DNA of 64,000 bases from an uncultured Clostridia bacterium (GTDB lineage: Bacteria > Bacillota > Clostridia > Monoglobales > Monoglobaceae). Under the pieces are notes generated by a model. It worked only from the letters and a program-made list of their open reading frames with translations. It was not told the origin of the DNA and did not search any database. Within the stretch, counting starts at the first letter, position 1. Each line of letters starts with the position of its first letter. Shown one piece after another: positions 17,230 to 26,836 of this stretch. Location of the stretch: NCBI GenBank assembly GCA_947631965.1, contig CANRNL010000002.1:38806-102805 (forward strand), written 5' to 3'. Made by a program: the position numbers and the translations under genes.

Positions 17230-19746
17230 ATGGAACAGTACACGGTCAGCGGAATGAGCTGTGCCGCGTGCAGCGCGAGAATTGAAAAGGCGGTTTCAAA
17301 GGTCGAGGGCGTTACCGAATGTTCGGTAAGCCTGCTTACCAATTCTATGTCGGTCGAAGGAACAGCGTCAGAGCGGGATATAATCGCGGCGGTCGAAGCG
17401 GCAGGTTATAAGGCTCAGAAAAAGGGTGCGCGCTCCGTCGCGGCGGACAGTGCCGAGGATGACGACCCGCTTGCGGATAATACAACGCCGCAGCTTAAAC
17501 GCCGCCTGGCGGCGTCACTGGTGCTTCTGGCGGTACTAATGTATTTTTCGATGGGCGCTATGATGTGGGGCTTTCCGGTACCATCTTTTTTTGTCGGAAA
17601 TCACGTTGCTATGGGACTTTTACAGCTTTTGCTGACCATAGCGGTTATGATTATAAACAAACGCTTTTTCGTAAGCGGGTTTAAAAGTCTTATCCACAGA
17701 GCGCCGAATATGGACGCGCTTGTGGCTCTCGGCGCGGGCGCGGCGTTTGTCTACAGCACATATGCGCTCTTCGCTATGACGGGGGCGCAGGCGGCGGGCG
17801 ACGCCGAAGCGGTTATGAGCTATATGCACGAGCTTTATTTTGAGTCCGCAGCGACAATACTCACGCTTATCACGGTCGGTAAAATGCTTGAATCCCGTTC
17901 AAAGGGAAAGACTACCGACGCGCTCAAGGGTCTTATGAAGCTTGCGCCAAAGACCGCGACGGTTGTAAGAGACGGCGCGGAGGTTGAAATCCCCGTCGGA
18001 GACGTTTTAAAGGGAGATATATTTGTCGTGCGCCCCGGCAGCAATATTCCGGTTGACGGAATAATAATTGAGGGCGGCAGCGCGGTAGACGAGTCCGCGC
18101 TGACCGGCGAGAGCATACCGGTTGATAAGGCGGTCGGCGACGAGGTGTATACCGGTACGGTAAACCGTTCCGGATTTATAAAATGCAAAGCGTCTAAGGT
18201 GGGAGAGGACACGGCTCTCGCGCAGATTATCCGTATGGTAAGCGATGCGGCGGCTTCAAAGGCTCCTATAGCTAAAGTCGCGGACAAGGTTTCGGGAGTT
18301 TTTGTGCCTGTGGTAATCTGTCTTGCCGCAGTCACGATTTTGATATGGTTGATTGCGGGATACGGCGTAGGTTTTGCACTTGCGAGAGGAATTTCGGTTT
18401 TGGTTATAAGCTGTCCGTGTGCGCTCGGTCTGGCAACTCCCGTCGCAATTATGGTCGGAAGCGGCGTGGGCGCGAAAAACGGCATACTGTTTAAAACCGC
18501 CGTATCTCTTGAGGAAACGGGGCGTGTAAGAACAGTCGCGCTCGATAAAACGGGAACCATTACGAGCGGACAGCCGAGAGTGACCGATATAATTACGGCA
18601 GACGGTGTGAGCGAACGTGAGCTTATGAAAACGGCGTATTCCCTTGAAAAAAAGAGCGAGCATCCGCTGGCAAAGGCGATGCTTGAAAAAGCCGGAGAAA
18701 TGGGGCTTGACTTTGACGAGGTATCGGAGTTCGAGGCGCTTCCGGGAAACGGACTTACGGCTTTGCGCGGCGGCAAAAGAATATCGGGAGGAAATCTCAA
18801 ATTTATAAGCGGACGCGCCGAGGTCGGAAATGAAATAAAATCCAAGGCGGAGACGCTGGCGGCTGAGGGAAAAACGCCTTTGTTTTTCAGTGACGAAAGC
18901 GGTATTATGGGAATTATTGCCGTTGCCGACACGATAAAAGAGGACAGCCCGCAAGCAATACGCGAGCTTCGCAATATGGGAGTACGCGTGGTTATGCTAA
19001 CCGGAGATAACGAACAGACCGCAAACGCGATAGGCGCACAGGCGGGAGTTGACGAGGTTATCGCGGGAGTATTGCCCGACGGAAAAGAGAGTGTTATACA
19101 AGAACTTAAAAAATCGGGCAAGACGGCTATGGTCGGCGACGGAATAAACGATGCTCCGGCTCTTACGAGAGCGGATATGGGAATAGCTATCGGCGCGGGA
19201 ACAGATGTGGCGATAGACGCGGCGGACGTAGTTTTGATGAACAGCAAGCTTACGGATGTTTCGGCGGCGATAAGACTGAGCAGGGCGACGCTCAGAAATA
19301 TTTACGAGAATCTGTTTTGGGCGTTTATATATAATGTCATAGGAATACCTATCGCGGCGGGTGCGCTTATAATACCGCTCGGATTGAGGCTGAATCCTAT
19401 GATAGCGGCGGCGGCGATGAGCCTGTCAAGCTTTTGCGTTGTGACAAACGCGCTCAGACTTAATTTAGTTAACATAAGAAGTACAAAAAGGGACAGAAAA
19501 ATTAAAGGCGTAAAAGCCGTAAAAATAAGAGAGGAGAATAAAAAAGTGGAAAAGACAATAAAAATCGAAGGTATGATGTGCGGGCACTGCGAGGCGAGAG
19601 TAAAGCAGAGCCTTGAAGCTCTCCCACAGGTTGACTCGGCGGTTGTGAGCCACGAGAGCGGAACGGCGGTACTCACTTTAAACGCGGATGTATCTGATGA
19701 TGTTTTAAAGCAGACGGTAGAAAAAGAGGGTTACAAGGTAATCTGA
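17230..19746 (+). CDS. copA: Copper-exporting P1B-type ATPase with N- and C-terminal heavy-metal domains
   Basis: An 838-residue Cu+ export ATPase. In order: an N-terminal HMA domain with GMSCAAC (C11, C14), membrane helices, the actuator domain with LTGESIPV, the transmembrane metal site CPC near residue 395 ([15 protein letters not shown]), the phosphorylation motif DKTGT near 439, an HP motif (SEHPLAKAM), the hinge GDGINDAP near 635, two last helices, and then an unusual C-terminal HMA domain (about 773-838) with GMMCGHC (C784, C787). The C-terminal part looks like a complete CopZ chaperone joined in frame and has its own candidate start site. A palindromic operator overlaps the promoter, so copper-responsive repression is likely. 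Confidence 0.93.
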   Translation: MEQYTVSGMSCAACSARIEKAVSKVEGVTECSVSLLTNSMSVEGTASERDIIAAVEAAGYKAQKKGARSVAADSAEDDDPLADNTTPQLKRRLAASLVLLAVLMYFSMGAMMWGFPVPSFFVGNHVAMGLLQLLLTIAVMIINKRFFVSGFKSLIHRAPNMDALVALGAGAAFVYSTYALFAMTGAQAAGDAEAVMSYMHELYFESAATILTLITVGKMLESRSKGKTTDALKGLMKLAPKTATVVRDGAEVEIPVGDVLKGDIFVVRPGSNIPVDGIIIEGGSAVDESALTGESIPVDKAVGDEVYTGTVNRSGFIKCKASKVGEDTALAQIIRMVSDAAASKAPIAKVADKVSGVFVPVVICLAAVTILIWLIAGYGVGFALARGISVLVISCPCALGLATPVAIMVGSGVGAKNGILFKTAVSLEETGRVRTVALDKTGTITSGQPRVTDIITADGVSERELMKTAYSLEKKSEHPLAKAMLEKAGEMGLDFDEVSEFEALPGNGLTALRGGKRISGGNLKFISGRAEVGNEIKSKAETLAAEGKTPLFFSDESGIMGIIAVADTIKEDSPQAIRELRNMGVRVVMLTGDNEQTANAIGAQAGVDEVIAGVLPDGKESVIQELKKSGKTAMVGDGINDAPALTRADMGIAIGAGTDVAIDAADVVLMNSKLTDVSAAIRLSRATLRNIYENLFWAFIYNVIGIPIAAGALIIPLGLRLNPMIAAAAMSLSSFCVVTNALRLNLVNIRSTKRDRKIKGVKAVKIREENKKVEKTIKIEGMMCGHCEARVKQSLEALPQVDSAVVSHESGTAVLTLNADVSDDVLKQTVEKEGYKVI
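19531..19548 (+). promoter_or_regulatory. Candidate internal translation start for a separate CopZ-like chaperone
   Basis: Inside copA and in frame, GAGGAG (19531-19536) lies 9 bases before a GTG codon (19546-19548). Initiation there would yield a 66-residue protein beginning [18 protein letters not shown], the size and sequence type of a free-standing CopZ copper chaperone. It may instead be a relic of a fusion between copA and copZ. Confidence 0.5.
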
Positions 19747-19763
19747 GACAATTTAATAAATAA

Positions 19764-19796
19764 AGCGCAAATCCGTTTTGGGTTTGCGTTTTATTT
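19764..19796 (+). terminator. Intrinsic terminator after copA
   Basis: A 9-bp stem (CGCAAATCC with GGGTTTGCG, one wobble) with loop GTTTT is preceded by an A-rich stretch and followed by TTTTATTT. Confidence 0.75.
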
Positions 19797-19803
19797 AATT
19801 TAA

Positions 19804-19832
19804 TTGACAATACGCTTTTGATGTGGTAAAAT
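19804..19832 (+). promoter_or_regulatory. Promoter of the dehydrogenase-ABC-araBD operon
   Basis: TTGACA (19804-19809) and TAAAAT (19827-19832) are separated by 17 bases and lie 17 bases before the first start codon, immediately after the copA terminator. Confidence 0.7.
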
Positions 19833-19849
19833 TTAGTAGGTGAATTTTT

Positions 19850-20941
19850 ATGAACAATTATACTATGCTTCTCCCGAATTATTCAATAGGGGAGGACTGT
19901 TATGATAAAATACCCGAATATTGCGAAAAATACGGTACAAAGGCGGTCGTTATAGGCGGTGAGCGCGCTATGGCGGCGGCGAAGCCGTATCTTACCGCCG
20001 CGCTTGCCGACAGCAAAATTTCAATCACCGACTTTATTCACTTCGGCGGCGAGGCGAGCTACGAGAACGTGGATATGCTTATGGGAAATGAGGCGGTCAA
20101 GTCGGCGGATATGCTTTTCGCTGTGGGCGGAGGCAAGGCTACCGACACCTGCAAGTGCCTCGGCGACAAGACCGGACTTCCCGTTTTTACTTTTCCGACA
20201 ATCGCATCAAACTGTTCCTGCTGTACGAGCGTATCTATAATGTACCATTCGGACGGTACGTTTGCCGAGCCGTATTTTTTTCTTCAGCCGCCGGTTCACG
20301 CTTTTATAAATACGAAAATAATGTGCGAGGCTCCGTATAAGTATTTATGGGCGGGTATGGGCGATACCTACGCAAAATTTTATGAGTGTACGATTTCGGC
20401 GAGAGGCGAACAGCTTGAACATTACACGGGTTTTGGAGTTAATATGAGCGGAATGTGCGTCGAGCCGATTTTGATGTACGGCAAAAAGGCTCTCGAAGAT
20501 AACAAGAGGGGCGTTTGCTCCCACGAGTTTAAAGAGGTGGTTCTGGCTATCGCCGCCGTAACTGCGCTCGTTTCGATATATCTTACGCGCGACCACACGC
20601 CCGATTATAATAGCGGATTGGCTCACGCAATTTTTTACACGCTGACCTCGGTTAAAAACATAGAGGAAAATCATCTTCACGGCGAGGTAGTGGCTTTCGG
20701 CGTGCTTATATGCCTTCTTGTTGACGGTCAGCGCGATGAGTTTGAAAAAATATATAAGTTCAATAAAAGCGTCGGTCTGCCTACCTCTCTTGAGAATATT
20801 GAGATAAGCCGAGAGCAGATGGACGCGCTTATTCCGAATATACCAAATATGTCGGACGTGCGGCACAATCCGTATATCGTCACCGAGGATATGCTAAGGC
20901 GGGCGTTTGACGAGCTTGACGAATACAATAAGAAAAATTGA
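19850..20941 (+). CDS. Iron-containing alcohol/polyol dehydrogenase family protein
   Basis: A 363-residue member of the dehydroquinate synthase/glycerol dehydrogenase-like group of metal-dependent alcohol dehydrogenases. The NAD-binding glycine stretch AVGGGKATDTCK lies near residues 90-101, followed by TFPTIASNCSCCTSVSIMY. Candidate metal ligands are the Asp in AGMGDTYAKF, the His in SGLAHAIFYTL and the His in HLHGEVVAFG. The closest types oxidise glycerol or other polyols, or reduce the matching ketose or aldehyde. As the first gene of an operon with ribulokinase and ribulose-phosphate epimerase, a role in interconverting a pentitol and a pentulose is plausible, but this is inference. Confidence 0.82.
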   Translation: MNNYTMLLPNYSIGEDCYDKIPEYCEKYGTKAVVIGGERAMAAAKPYLTAALADSKISITDFIHFGGEASYENVDMLMGNEAVKSADMLFAVGGGKATDTCKCLGDKTGLPVFTFPTIASNCSCCTSVSIMYHSDGTFAEPYFFLQPPVHAFINTKIMCEAPYKYLWAGMGDTYAKFYECTISARGEQLEHYTGFGVNMSGMCVEPILMYGKKALEDNKRGVCSHEFKEVVLAIAAVTALVSIYLTRDHTPDYNSGLAHAIFYTLTSVKNIEENHLHGEVVAFGVLICLLVDGQRDEFEKIYKFNKSVGLPTSLENIEISREQMDALIPNIPNMSDVRHNPYIVTEDMLRRAFDELDEYNKKN

Positions 20942-20980
20942 AATAAATTAAAAATTTAATATAAGAAAGGTTGATAAAAT

Positions 20981-21994
20981 TTGAAAATCAAAAAAATCTT
21001 AAAGGCAGTTTCGGCGTTTGCACTTTGCGCCGCGCTTGTGGGCGCGGTTTCGGGCTGCGGCAGCGATACGCAGAGTGGCACGACGGGAGAAAACACTCAG
21101 GACAAGGTTAAAGTGGGAATTATATTGCAGATTGAGAACGGCGCGTTCACGGATATGAGAGACGGCTTTATAGAGGGCCTGCGCGAGGCGGGTTACACCG
21201 AGGACAAGTGCGAGATAGACTATAAATGCGCTCAGGGCGATATGTCCAATCTTAACACCATTGTTCAGGATATGATAAGCAGCGGCAAGGACCTTGTAGC
21301 AACGGTTGCAACGCCCGCATCGCAGGCGTTTGTAAGCGCTGAGTCGGGCATACCGAACATATTTATTTCGGTTAGCAACCCTGTCGGAGCCGGAATTATC
21401 AGCGATATGAACAAGCCGGACAAAAATTCTACCGGAACTTCAAACGCGGTGCCGGTAGAGGATATTCTGGGACTTGCCGAAAAGCTCACTCCCGACATTC
21501 AGACCTACGGACTTTTGTACTGCACCAACGAGATAAACTCGGTTACGACCTGCAACAACGCGAAGGAGTATCTCGACAGCAAGGGAATAAAGTATGTTGA
21601 GTCGGTCGTTACAAATTCTTCCGAGGTACAGCAGGCTACTCAGGCGCTTGCGGGCAGTGTCGACGCTATTTTCGTTCCCAACGACAGCGTTATCCAGAAC
21701 GCTATGCCGCAGGTTGCGGGAATTGCGCGCGACGCGAAGATACCCGTTTACGGTTCGTCGGCTACTATGGTTGATTCGGGCGCGTTTGCTACAGTTGCCA
21801 TCAGCGACGTTGAAATAGGCAAAATTTCGGCACAAAAGGCGGTTGAATATTTGAGCGGAACTCCTATCGAGGAAATTCCCGCGGTTGTTGTTCCCGCTTC
21901 GGATATGGTTATAAATCAGACCACGGCGGATGCGCTCGGAATTGAGCTGACCGACGATGTTAAGAGCAACGCGAAATTTGTTACCGACAAATAA
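20981..21994 (+). CDS. ABC transporter substrate-binding lipoprotein (ABC_sub_bind/TrpX-like family)
   Basis: A 337-residue lipoprotein: a positively charged signal peptide ends in the lipobox V-S-G-C with the modified cysteine at C26, followed by a short Ser/Thr-rich linker and a periplasmic-binding-like two-lobe domain. The stretches VGIILQIENGAFTDMRDGFIEGL and TVATPASQAF identify the ABC_sub_bind (TrpX-like) family. Known members bind aromatic amino acids or other small molecules; sugar specificity is not established for the family. It starts at TTG with AAGAAAGG upstream and lies 39 bases after the dehydrogenase. The hairpin after it may raise its level above that of the membrane parts. 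Confidence 0.88.
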   Translation: MKIKKILKAVSAFALCAALVGAVSGCGSDTQSGTTGENTQDKVKVGIILQIENGAFTDMRDGFIEGLREAGYTEDKCEIDYKCAQGDMSNLNTIVQDMISSGKDLVATVATPASQAFVSAESGIPNIFISVSNPVGAGIISDMNKPDKNSTGTSNAVPVEDILGLAEKLTPDIQTYGLLYCTNEINSVTTCNNAKEYLDSKGIKYVESVVTNSSEVQQATQALAGSVDAIFVPNDSVIQNAMPQVAGIARDAKIPVYGSSATMVDSGAFATVAISDVEIGKISAQKAVEYLSGTPIEEIPAVVVPASDMVINQTTADALGIELTDDVKSNAKFVTDK

Positions 21995-22008
21995 ATATCT
22001 GAAATTTT

Positions 22009-22045
22009 GAAAACAGCGTCACAGGGTTACCTGTGACGCGGTTTT
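22009..22045 (+). terminator. Intercistronic hairpin, possible attenuator
   Basis: A stem of 10 bp (GCGTCACAGG with CCTGTGACGC, loop GTTA), extended by GAAAAC/GTTTTC around one mismatch, lies between the binding-protein and permease genes. There is no long T run, so it more likely stabilises upstream mRNA or causes partial termination. Confidence 0.6.
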
Positions 22046-22076
22046 CATACTTCTTACGAAAAGAGGATTGATTGAA

Positions 22077-22994
22077 ATGTCGCTTGTCTTAGGTGCGCTT
22101 CAGCTTGGCGTTATGTACGGACTTTTGGCAATCGGAATATTTATATCGTTCAGGATTTTAAATATTCCCGATTTGACTACCGAGGGTTCGTTCGGCTTCG
22201 GGCTGTGCGTGAGCGCGATGATAACTATTGCGGGGCACCCGTATTTCGCCGTGCTTGCCGGCTGTCTGGCGGGAGCTTTGGCGGGAGTTATAACGGGACT
22301 TTTGACCACTAAATGCAAAATACATCCCATTTTGGCGGGAATTTTGACTATGACGGGTCTTTATTCCATAAACCTGTTTGTTATGAAGGGCAGTTCCAAT
22401 GTCAGTCTTATAAATACCGACACTGTTTTTTCGGACATACGCGCACTTTTGCCGTTTTTATCGAAGGACGTGTCGAGGCTCGCGGTGATAATTGTACTTA
22501 CCGCCGTGGCTGCGGTATTGGTTGCGGCGTTTTTTAAAACGCGCCTCGGACTGAGCATACGCGCGGCGGGCGACAATGAAACCATGGTAAGGGCTTCGTC
22601 GATAAACGTAGACCGCGTCAAGGTGATTTCGCTTGCGGTCAGCAACGCCTGTGTTGCGCTCAACGGTGCAATTTTGGCACAATACCAGGACTATGCGGAC
22701 ATAAGCACCGGTTCGGGAATGTTGATTGTGGGACTTGCGTCGGTTATAATCGGAGAGGCGTTTTTCGGCAAGCGCGGAGTTACGGTCGGCATTATAAGCG
22801 CGGTGATAGGTTCTACTATTTACAGAATAATAATAACCGTAATCACCAAGTATTTGATAACGTCAAGTATGGCTTCCGCGTCGTGGCTGAAGCTGATAAG
22901 CGCGGTAATAGTAGGAATTGCGCTGTCGATTCCCGCGATAAAGTCCGCGTTTGCAAAATTTAAGATGAAGAAGGGAGGGCCTTTCGGTGCTTAA
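22077..22994 (+). CDS. ABC transporter permease
   Basis: A 305-residue inner-membrane protein with eight or more hydrophobic segments, similar to the branched-chain amino acid (LivH) and TrpY type permeases: LGVMYGLLAIGIFISFRILNIPDLTTEG at the start, and AAGDNETMVRASSINVDRVK in the cytoplasmic loop that contacts the ATPase. It probably forms a homodimer, as only one permease gene is present. I chose the ATG at 22077, 9 bases after AAGAGGA; the TTG at 22068 abuts that site. It overlaps the ATPase gene by 8 bases. Confidence 0.88.
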   Translation: MSLVLGALQLGVMYGLLAIGIFISFRILNIPDLTTEGSFGFGLCVSAMITIAGHPYFAVLAGCLAGALAGVITGLLTTKCKIHPILAGILTMTGLYSINLFVMKGSSNVSLINTDTVFSDIRALLPFLSKDVSRLAVIIVLTAVAAVLVAAFFKTRLGLSIRAAGDNETMVRASSINVDRVKVISLAVSNACVALNGAILAQYQDYADISTGSGMLIVGLASVIIGEAFFGKRGVTVGIISAVIGSTIYRIIITVITKYLITSSMASASWLKLISAVIVGIALSIPAIKSAFAKFKMKKGGPFGA

Positions 22995-23796
22995 ACTCGA
23001 ATCAGTTTCAAAAACCTTTTCAAAGGATACGCCGAACGAGCATAAGGCGCTCGATAATCTTTCGCTTGCGGTTGACAGCGGTGAGTTTGTAACCGTTGTC
23101 GGCTCCAACGGCGCCGGAAAATCCACCCTCTTTAACGCTATATGCGGAACGTTTATGGTCGACGCCGGTGCGATTATGCTCGACAATAAGGATATAACCT
23201 ATTTGCCCGATTTTAAGCGTGCGAGAGTTATCGGGCGCGTTTTTCAGGACCCTATGAAGGGTACGGCTCCGAATCTTACAATAGAGGAAAATCTGGCTCT
23301 TGCATATTCGGGCGGGAACGGTCGTATGTTGGGGTTTGCGTTAAACTCCAAGGCGGTCGAAAAATTCAGGACTGAGCTTGAAAAGTTCGGAATGGGGCTT
23401 GAAAACAGGATGAAAACCAAGGTTGGGCTGCTTTCGGGCGGTCAGCGTCAGGCGGTGACGCTTTTGATGTGTACGATTGTACCTCCGAGATTGCTCCTTC
23501 TGGATGAGCATACCGCGGCTCTCGACCCCGCTATGTCGGACAAAATTATGGAGATAACCAAGGATATTGTAAAATCCAATAATCTCACTACCATTATGAT
23601 AACGCATAATCTCAATTTTGCTATGCGTACCGGAACCCGTACCATTATGATGGACAGCGGAAAAATCATTCTTGATATTTCGGGCGAGGAGCGCGATAAA
23701 ATGTCGCTTAGTGAGCTGTTAGAGCTATATTCGCAAAGAAGCGACAAAGTGTTTGACAACGACAGAATGTTGCTTACAAAAAGAACTGAAATTTAA
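22987..23796 (+). CDS. ABC transporter ATP-binding protein
   Basis: A 269-residue ABC ATPase. Walker A GSNGAGKST (about residues 39-47), the signature LLSGGQRQAVTL, Walker B LLLLDEHTAALDP and the switch histidine in MITHNLNFAMRTG are all intact. It powers import by the adjacent permease and binding lipoprotein. Its GTG start at 22987 lies inside the permease gene with GGGAGGG upstream, which indicates translational coupling. The C-terminal tail (about 235-269) is short and carries no regulatory domain. Confidence 0.92.
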   Translation: MLKLESVSKTFSKDTPNEHKALDNLSLAVDSGEFVTVVGSNGAGKSTLFNAICGTFMVDAGAIMLDNKDITYLPDFKRARVIGRVFQDPMKGTAPNLTIEENLALAYSGGNGRMLGFALNSKAVEKFRTELEKFGMGLENRMKTKVGLLSGGQRQAVTLLMCTIVPPRLLLLDEHTAALDPAMSDKIMEITKDIVKSNNLTTIMITHNLNFAMRTGTRTIMMDSGKIILDISGEERDKMSLSELLELYSQRSDKVFDNDRMLLTKRTEI

Positions 23797-23820
23797 ATTC
23801 TATATAAGGACGTGATTTAA

Positions 23821-25479
23821 GTGAAGAAATATTCGCTGGGAATTGACTACGGTTCTCTGTCGGGGAGAGCCGTGCTTGTGGATTTGGAAACGGGCGAGGA
23901 GGTAGCTTCGAGCATATTTGAATATCCCCACGCGGTTATGAGCGACACTCTACCAAGCGGCAAAAAGCTTGAAAACGCTTTTGCGCTTCAGCACCCTCAG
24001 GATTATATCGATGTTTTGAAAAATACCGTTCCCGCGGTTATTTCGGAGGCGGGCGTGGAGCCGTCGCAGGTCGTGGGTATGGGAATCGACTTTACCGCTT
24101 GCACGATGCTTCCGATACTTTCGGACGGAACTCCGCTTTGTATGACCGACAAATTTTCGGACGAGCCGCACGCGTATGTAAAGCTGTGGAAGCATCACGC
24201 GGCGCAGGAGCAGGCGGACAGAATAAACGCTCTCGCCGAAAAGACGGAGCAGAAGTGTCTGAGCCGTTACGGAGGAAAAATCTCGTCCGAGTGGATGTTT
24301 GCAAAAATTCTCGAAACCGTCGAAAAAGCGCCCGACGTATATGACAGCACCGAGCGTTTTATCGAGGCGGGAGACTGGATAGTGATGGTTTTAACCGGAA
24401 ACGAGACGCACAACTCCTGTATGGCGGGCTACAAAGCTATGTGGCACAAGAGAGACGGTTATCCAGACAATGAATTTTTCGGTGCGCTGAATCCGAAAAT
24501 GAAAGATATAATCGGTACGAAAATCTCCGAGAACGTACTCCCGATGGGCGCGAAAGCGGGTGTTATAAATAAACGCGGCGCTGAGCTTACAGGACTTTGC
24601 GAGGGTACGGCGGTCGCGGTTTCAAACGTTGACGCGCACGTTGCGCTTCCCGCGTGCGGTATAACCTCAAGCGGAAAAATGCTTATGATAATGGGTACGT
24701 CCACCTGTCATATTTTGATGGGCGACGAGGAGGTTAACGTTCCCGGAATATGCGGCGTGGTTGAGGACGGCGTTCTGCCGAGTCTGTTCGGATACGAGGC
24801 GGGTCAGTCCTGCGTCGGCGACCATTTTGAATGGTTCGTAAAGAACTGCGTCAGCCGAGAGTATATGGAGAACGCCGAAAAGCAGGGAGTAAACATACAC
24901 AAATATCTGCGCGAGAAGGCGAAAAGGCTCAAGGTGGGCGAGAGCGGACTTGTCGCGCTCGACTGGTGGAACGGAAACAGGAGCATACTCGTCGACGTTG
25001 ACTTGAGCGGCGTTATTTTGGGTATGACTCTTTCGACCAAGCCGGAGGAGATTTACCGTGCGCTTTTGGAAGCGACCGCCTACGGCACGAGAGTGATTAT
25101 CGACAATTTTGAGGAAAACGGAGTTAAAATATCCGAACTTTACGCGGCGGGAGGAATTGCGGAAAAGGATGAGCTTATGATGCAGATTTACGCCGATGTA
25201 ACCAACCGCGAGATACGCATTTCGGCATCGCCCCAGGCGCCCGCTCTCGGAAGCGCGATTTTCGGAGCGGTGGCTTCGGGATATTTTGCGACCGCGGCGG
25301 ATGCGGCGGCGGTTATGGGCAAGATAAAGGACACGGTTTACAGACCTATTCCCGAAAACGTGGCGGCTTACGACAGACTTTTTAAAGAGTATAAGACATT
25401 GCACGATTATTTTGGCAGAGGCGGAAACGATGTTATGAAAAGGCTTAAAGCCATAAAGGAGGAAGCGGCAAATGCTTGA
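23821..25479 (+). CDS. araB: Ribulokinase
   Basis: A 552-residue FGGY-family kinase with the length and N-terminal signature of AraB ([18 protein letters not shown]), the substrate stretch [23 protein letters not shown], the segment [13 protein letters not shown] and a C-terminal ATP-site motif [19 protein letters not shown]. It phosphorylates L-ribulose (AraB also accepts other ketopentoses) to the 5-phosphate in the cytoplasm. It starts with GTG, 24 bases after the ATPase gene, and overlaps araD by 8 bases. No araA isomerase lies in the operon, so the ketose must come from elsewhere, possibly from the dehydrogenase at its head. Confidence 0.93.
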   Translation: MKKYSLGIDYGSLSGRAVLVDLETGEEVASSIFEYPHAVMSDTLPSGKKLENAFALQHPQDYIDVLKNTVPAVISEAGVEPSQVVGMGIDFTACTMLPILSDGTPLCMTDKFSDEPHAYVKLWKHHAAQEQADRINALAEKTEQKCLSRYGGKISSEWMFAKILETVEKAPDVYDSTERFIEAGDWIVMVLTGNETHNSCMAGYKAMWHKRDGYPDNEFFGALNPKMKDIIGTKISENVLPMGAKAGVINKRGAELTGLCEGTAVAVSNVDAHVALPACGITSSGKMLMIMGTSTCHILMGDEEVNVPGICGVVEDGVLPSLFGYEAGQSCVGDHFEWFVKNCVSREYMENAEKQGVNIHKYLREKAKRLKVGESGLVALDWWNGNRSILVDVDLSGVILGMTLSTKPEEIYRALLEATAYGTRVIIDNFEENGVKISELYAAGGIAEKDELMMQIYADVTNREIRISASPQAPALGSAIFGAVASGYFATAADAAAVMGKIKDTVYRPIPENVAAYDRLFKEYKTLHDYFGRGGNDVMKRLKAIKEEAANA

Positions 25480-26170
25480 GGATTTAAAGAAAGAGGTTTG
25501 TGAGGCTAATTTGCTGCTGCCCGAATACGGACTTGTAACTTTTACATGGGGCAATGTTTCGGCTGTTGACCGTGAGCGCGGAGTTATAGTCATAAAGCCG
25601 TCCGGCGTGGAATATGACGAGCTTACCCCCGATATGATGGTGGTTGTGGATTTTGACGGAAATATTGTAGAGGGCGACTTGAATCCGTCAAGCGATACGC
25701 CGACACATATCGAGCTTTACAAGAGCTTTAAAAATATCGGCGGGGTCGTGCATACCCATTCGACGAACGCTGTTTCGTTCGCACAGGCGAAGCGGGGCAT
25801 AACTATATACGGAACTACCCACGCCGACTACTTTTTCGGCGATATTCCGTGTACGCGTCCGCTCAACCGTGAGGAAATTGAGGGCGATTATGAAAAGAAT
25901 ACCGGAGTTGTGATTGCTGAGGCCTTCAAAAATATCGACCCCGAGGCTATGCCCGCGGTGCTTGTGGCAAACCACGGTCCGTTTGCGTGGGGCAAGGACG
26001 CACGCGATGCGGTGCATAACGCGGTGGTTTTGGAGCAGGTCGCGCTGATGGCTATGCAGACCGAAATGCTCAATCCGAATATAACGGCGGTAAGCGATTA
26101 TATCAAGGATAAGCACTATTACCGTAAGCACGGCGAGAATGCGTACTACGGTCAGAAAAACAGGAAATAA
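25472..26170 (+). CDS. araD: L-ribulose-5-phosphate 4-epimerase
   Basis: A 232-residue class II aldolase-fold enzyme that converts L-ribulose-5-phosphate to D-xylulose-5-phosphate for the pentose phosphate pathway. Zinc ligands appear in [16 protein letters not shown] (two His) and in a later His ([11 protein letters not shown]), and the early segment [24 protein letters not shown] is the conserved substrate loop. Length and motifs agree with AraD rather than L-fuculose aldolase. Its start overlaps araB, and AAAGGAGG precedes it. Confidence 0.93.
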   Translation: MLEDLKKEVCEANLLLPEYGLVTFTWGNVSAVDRERGVIVIKPSGVEYDELTPDMMVVVDFDGNIVEGDLNPSSDTPTHIELYKSFKNIGGVVHTHSTNAVSFAQAKRGITIYGTTHADYFFGDIPCTRPLNREEIEGDYEKNTGVVIAEAFKNIDPEAMPAVLVANHGPFAWGKDARDAVHNAVVLEQVALMAMQTEMLNPNITAVSDYIKDKHYYRKHGENAYYGQKNRK

Positions 26171-26182
26171 AGGAGCATTTTT

Positions 26183-26776
26183 ATGACAGAAAAGGAAAAA
26201 GCGGCGGCGGGATATTTATACAACGCGAATTATGACAGGGAGCTTCTCTCGGATATAAGCAAATGCAACGATTTGTGTTACGAATTTAATAAGATAAAGC
26301 CCTCCGACCGAAAATCACAGAGCGAAATGCTCAAAAAAATATTTAAGTCTATGGGCAAAGAGGTATATGTGAACGCTCCGTTTTGGTGCGACTACGGATA
26401 TAACACCACGGTCGGCGATTACCTTTTCGTCAATCATAACTGCTATATACTCGACGGCGGTAAGGTCACCTTCGGCGACCACGTTTTTGTGGGTCCCAAC
26501 TGTGTGTTCACAACAGCCGAACACGCGCTCGACGTACAGCAGAGAAACGAGGGTTTGGAGGTTGCATTACCTATCGTCATAGGCGACAACGTTTGGATAG
26601 CCTCGAACGTAACAGTGCTTGGCGGCGTAACGATAGGCGACAATACCGTGATAGGCGCGGGAAGCGTCGTTACAAAGGATATTCCGCCGAACGTTGTAGC
26701 GGTGGGAAATCCGTGTAGAGTATTGCGGGAAATTACCGAAGAGGACAAAAATCGCTATCCGATATGTCGGCAGTAA
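26183..26776 (+). CDS. Sugar O-acetyltransferase (maltose/galactoside type)
   Basis: A 197-residue left-handed beta-helix acetyltransferase. The N-terminal Mac domain (AAAGYLYNANYDRELLSDISKCNDLCYEFN) precedes hexapeptide repeats, and the acetyl-CoA end shows IGDNVWIASNVTVLGGVTIGDNTVIGAGSVVTKDIP. The catalytic His is probably that in TTAEHALD. These enzymes acetylate sugars such as maltose, glucose or galactosides with acetyl-CoA and are thought to detoxify non-metabolised sugars. It is the last gene of the pentose operon, 12 bases after araD, which fits a housekeeping role for a sugar uptake system. Confidence 0.9.
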   Translation: MTEKEKAAAGYLYNANYDRELLSDISKCNDLCYEFNKIKPSDRKSQSEMLKKIFKSMGKEVYVNAPFWCDYGYNTTVGDYLFVNHNCYILDGGKVTFGDHVFVGPNCVFTTAEHALDVQQRNEGLEVALPIVIGDNVWIASNVTVLGGVTIGDNTVIGAGSVVTKDIPPNVVAVGNPCRVLREITEEDKNRYPICRQ

Positions 26777-26792
26777 AGCGAATATACAAAGC

Positions 26793-26822
26793 AAAGAGCG
26801 CATCTTTCGATGCGCTCTTTTT
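26793..26822. terminator. Bidirectional intrinsic terminator
   Basis: A perfect 12-bp stem (AAAGAGCGCATC with GATGCGCTCTTT) with loop TTTC is followed by T residues, between the acetyltransferase gene and the convergent GLUG-repeat gene. Confidence 0.9.
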
Positions 26823-26836
26823 ATGTCTTTATATCA

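Noticed and set aside
17835..19247. A 470-codon open frame on the minus strand inside copA
   Set aside because: Low-complexity Ser/Pro/Ala protein antisense to a certain P-type ATPase; a shadow frame.
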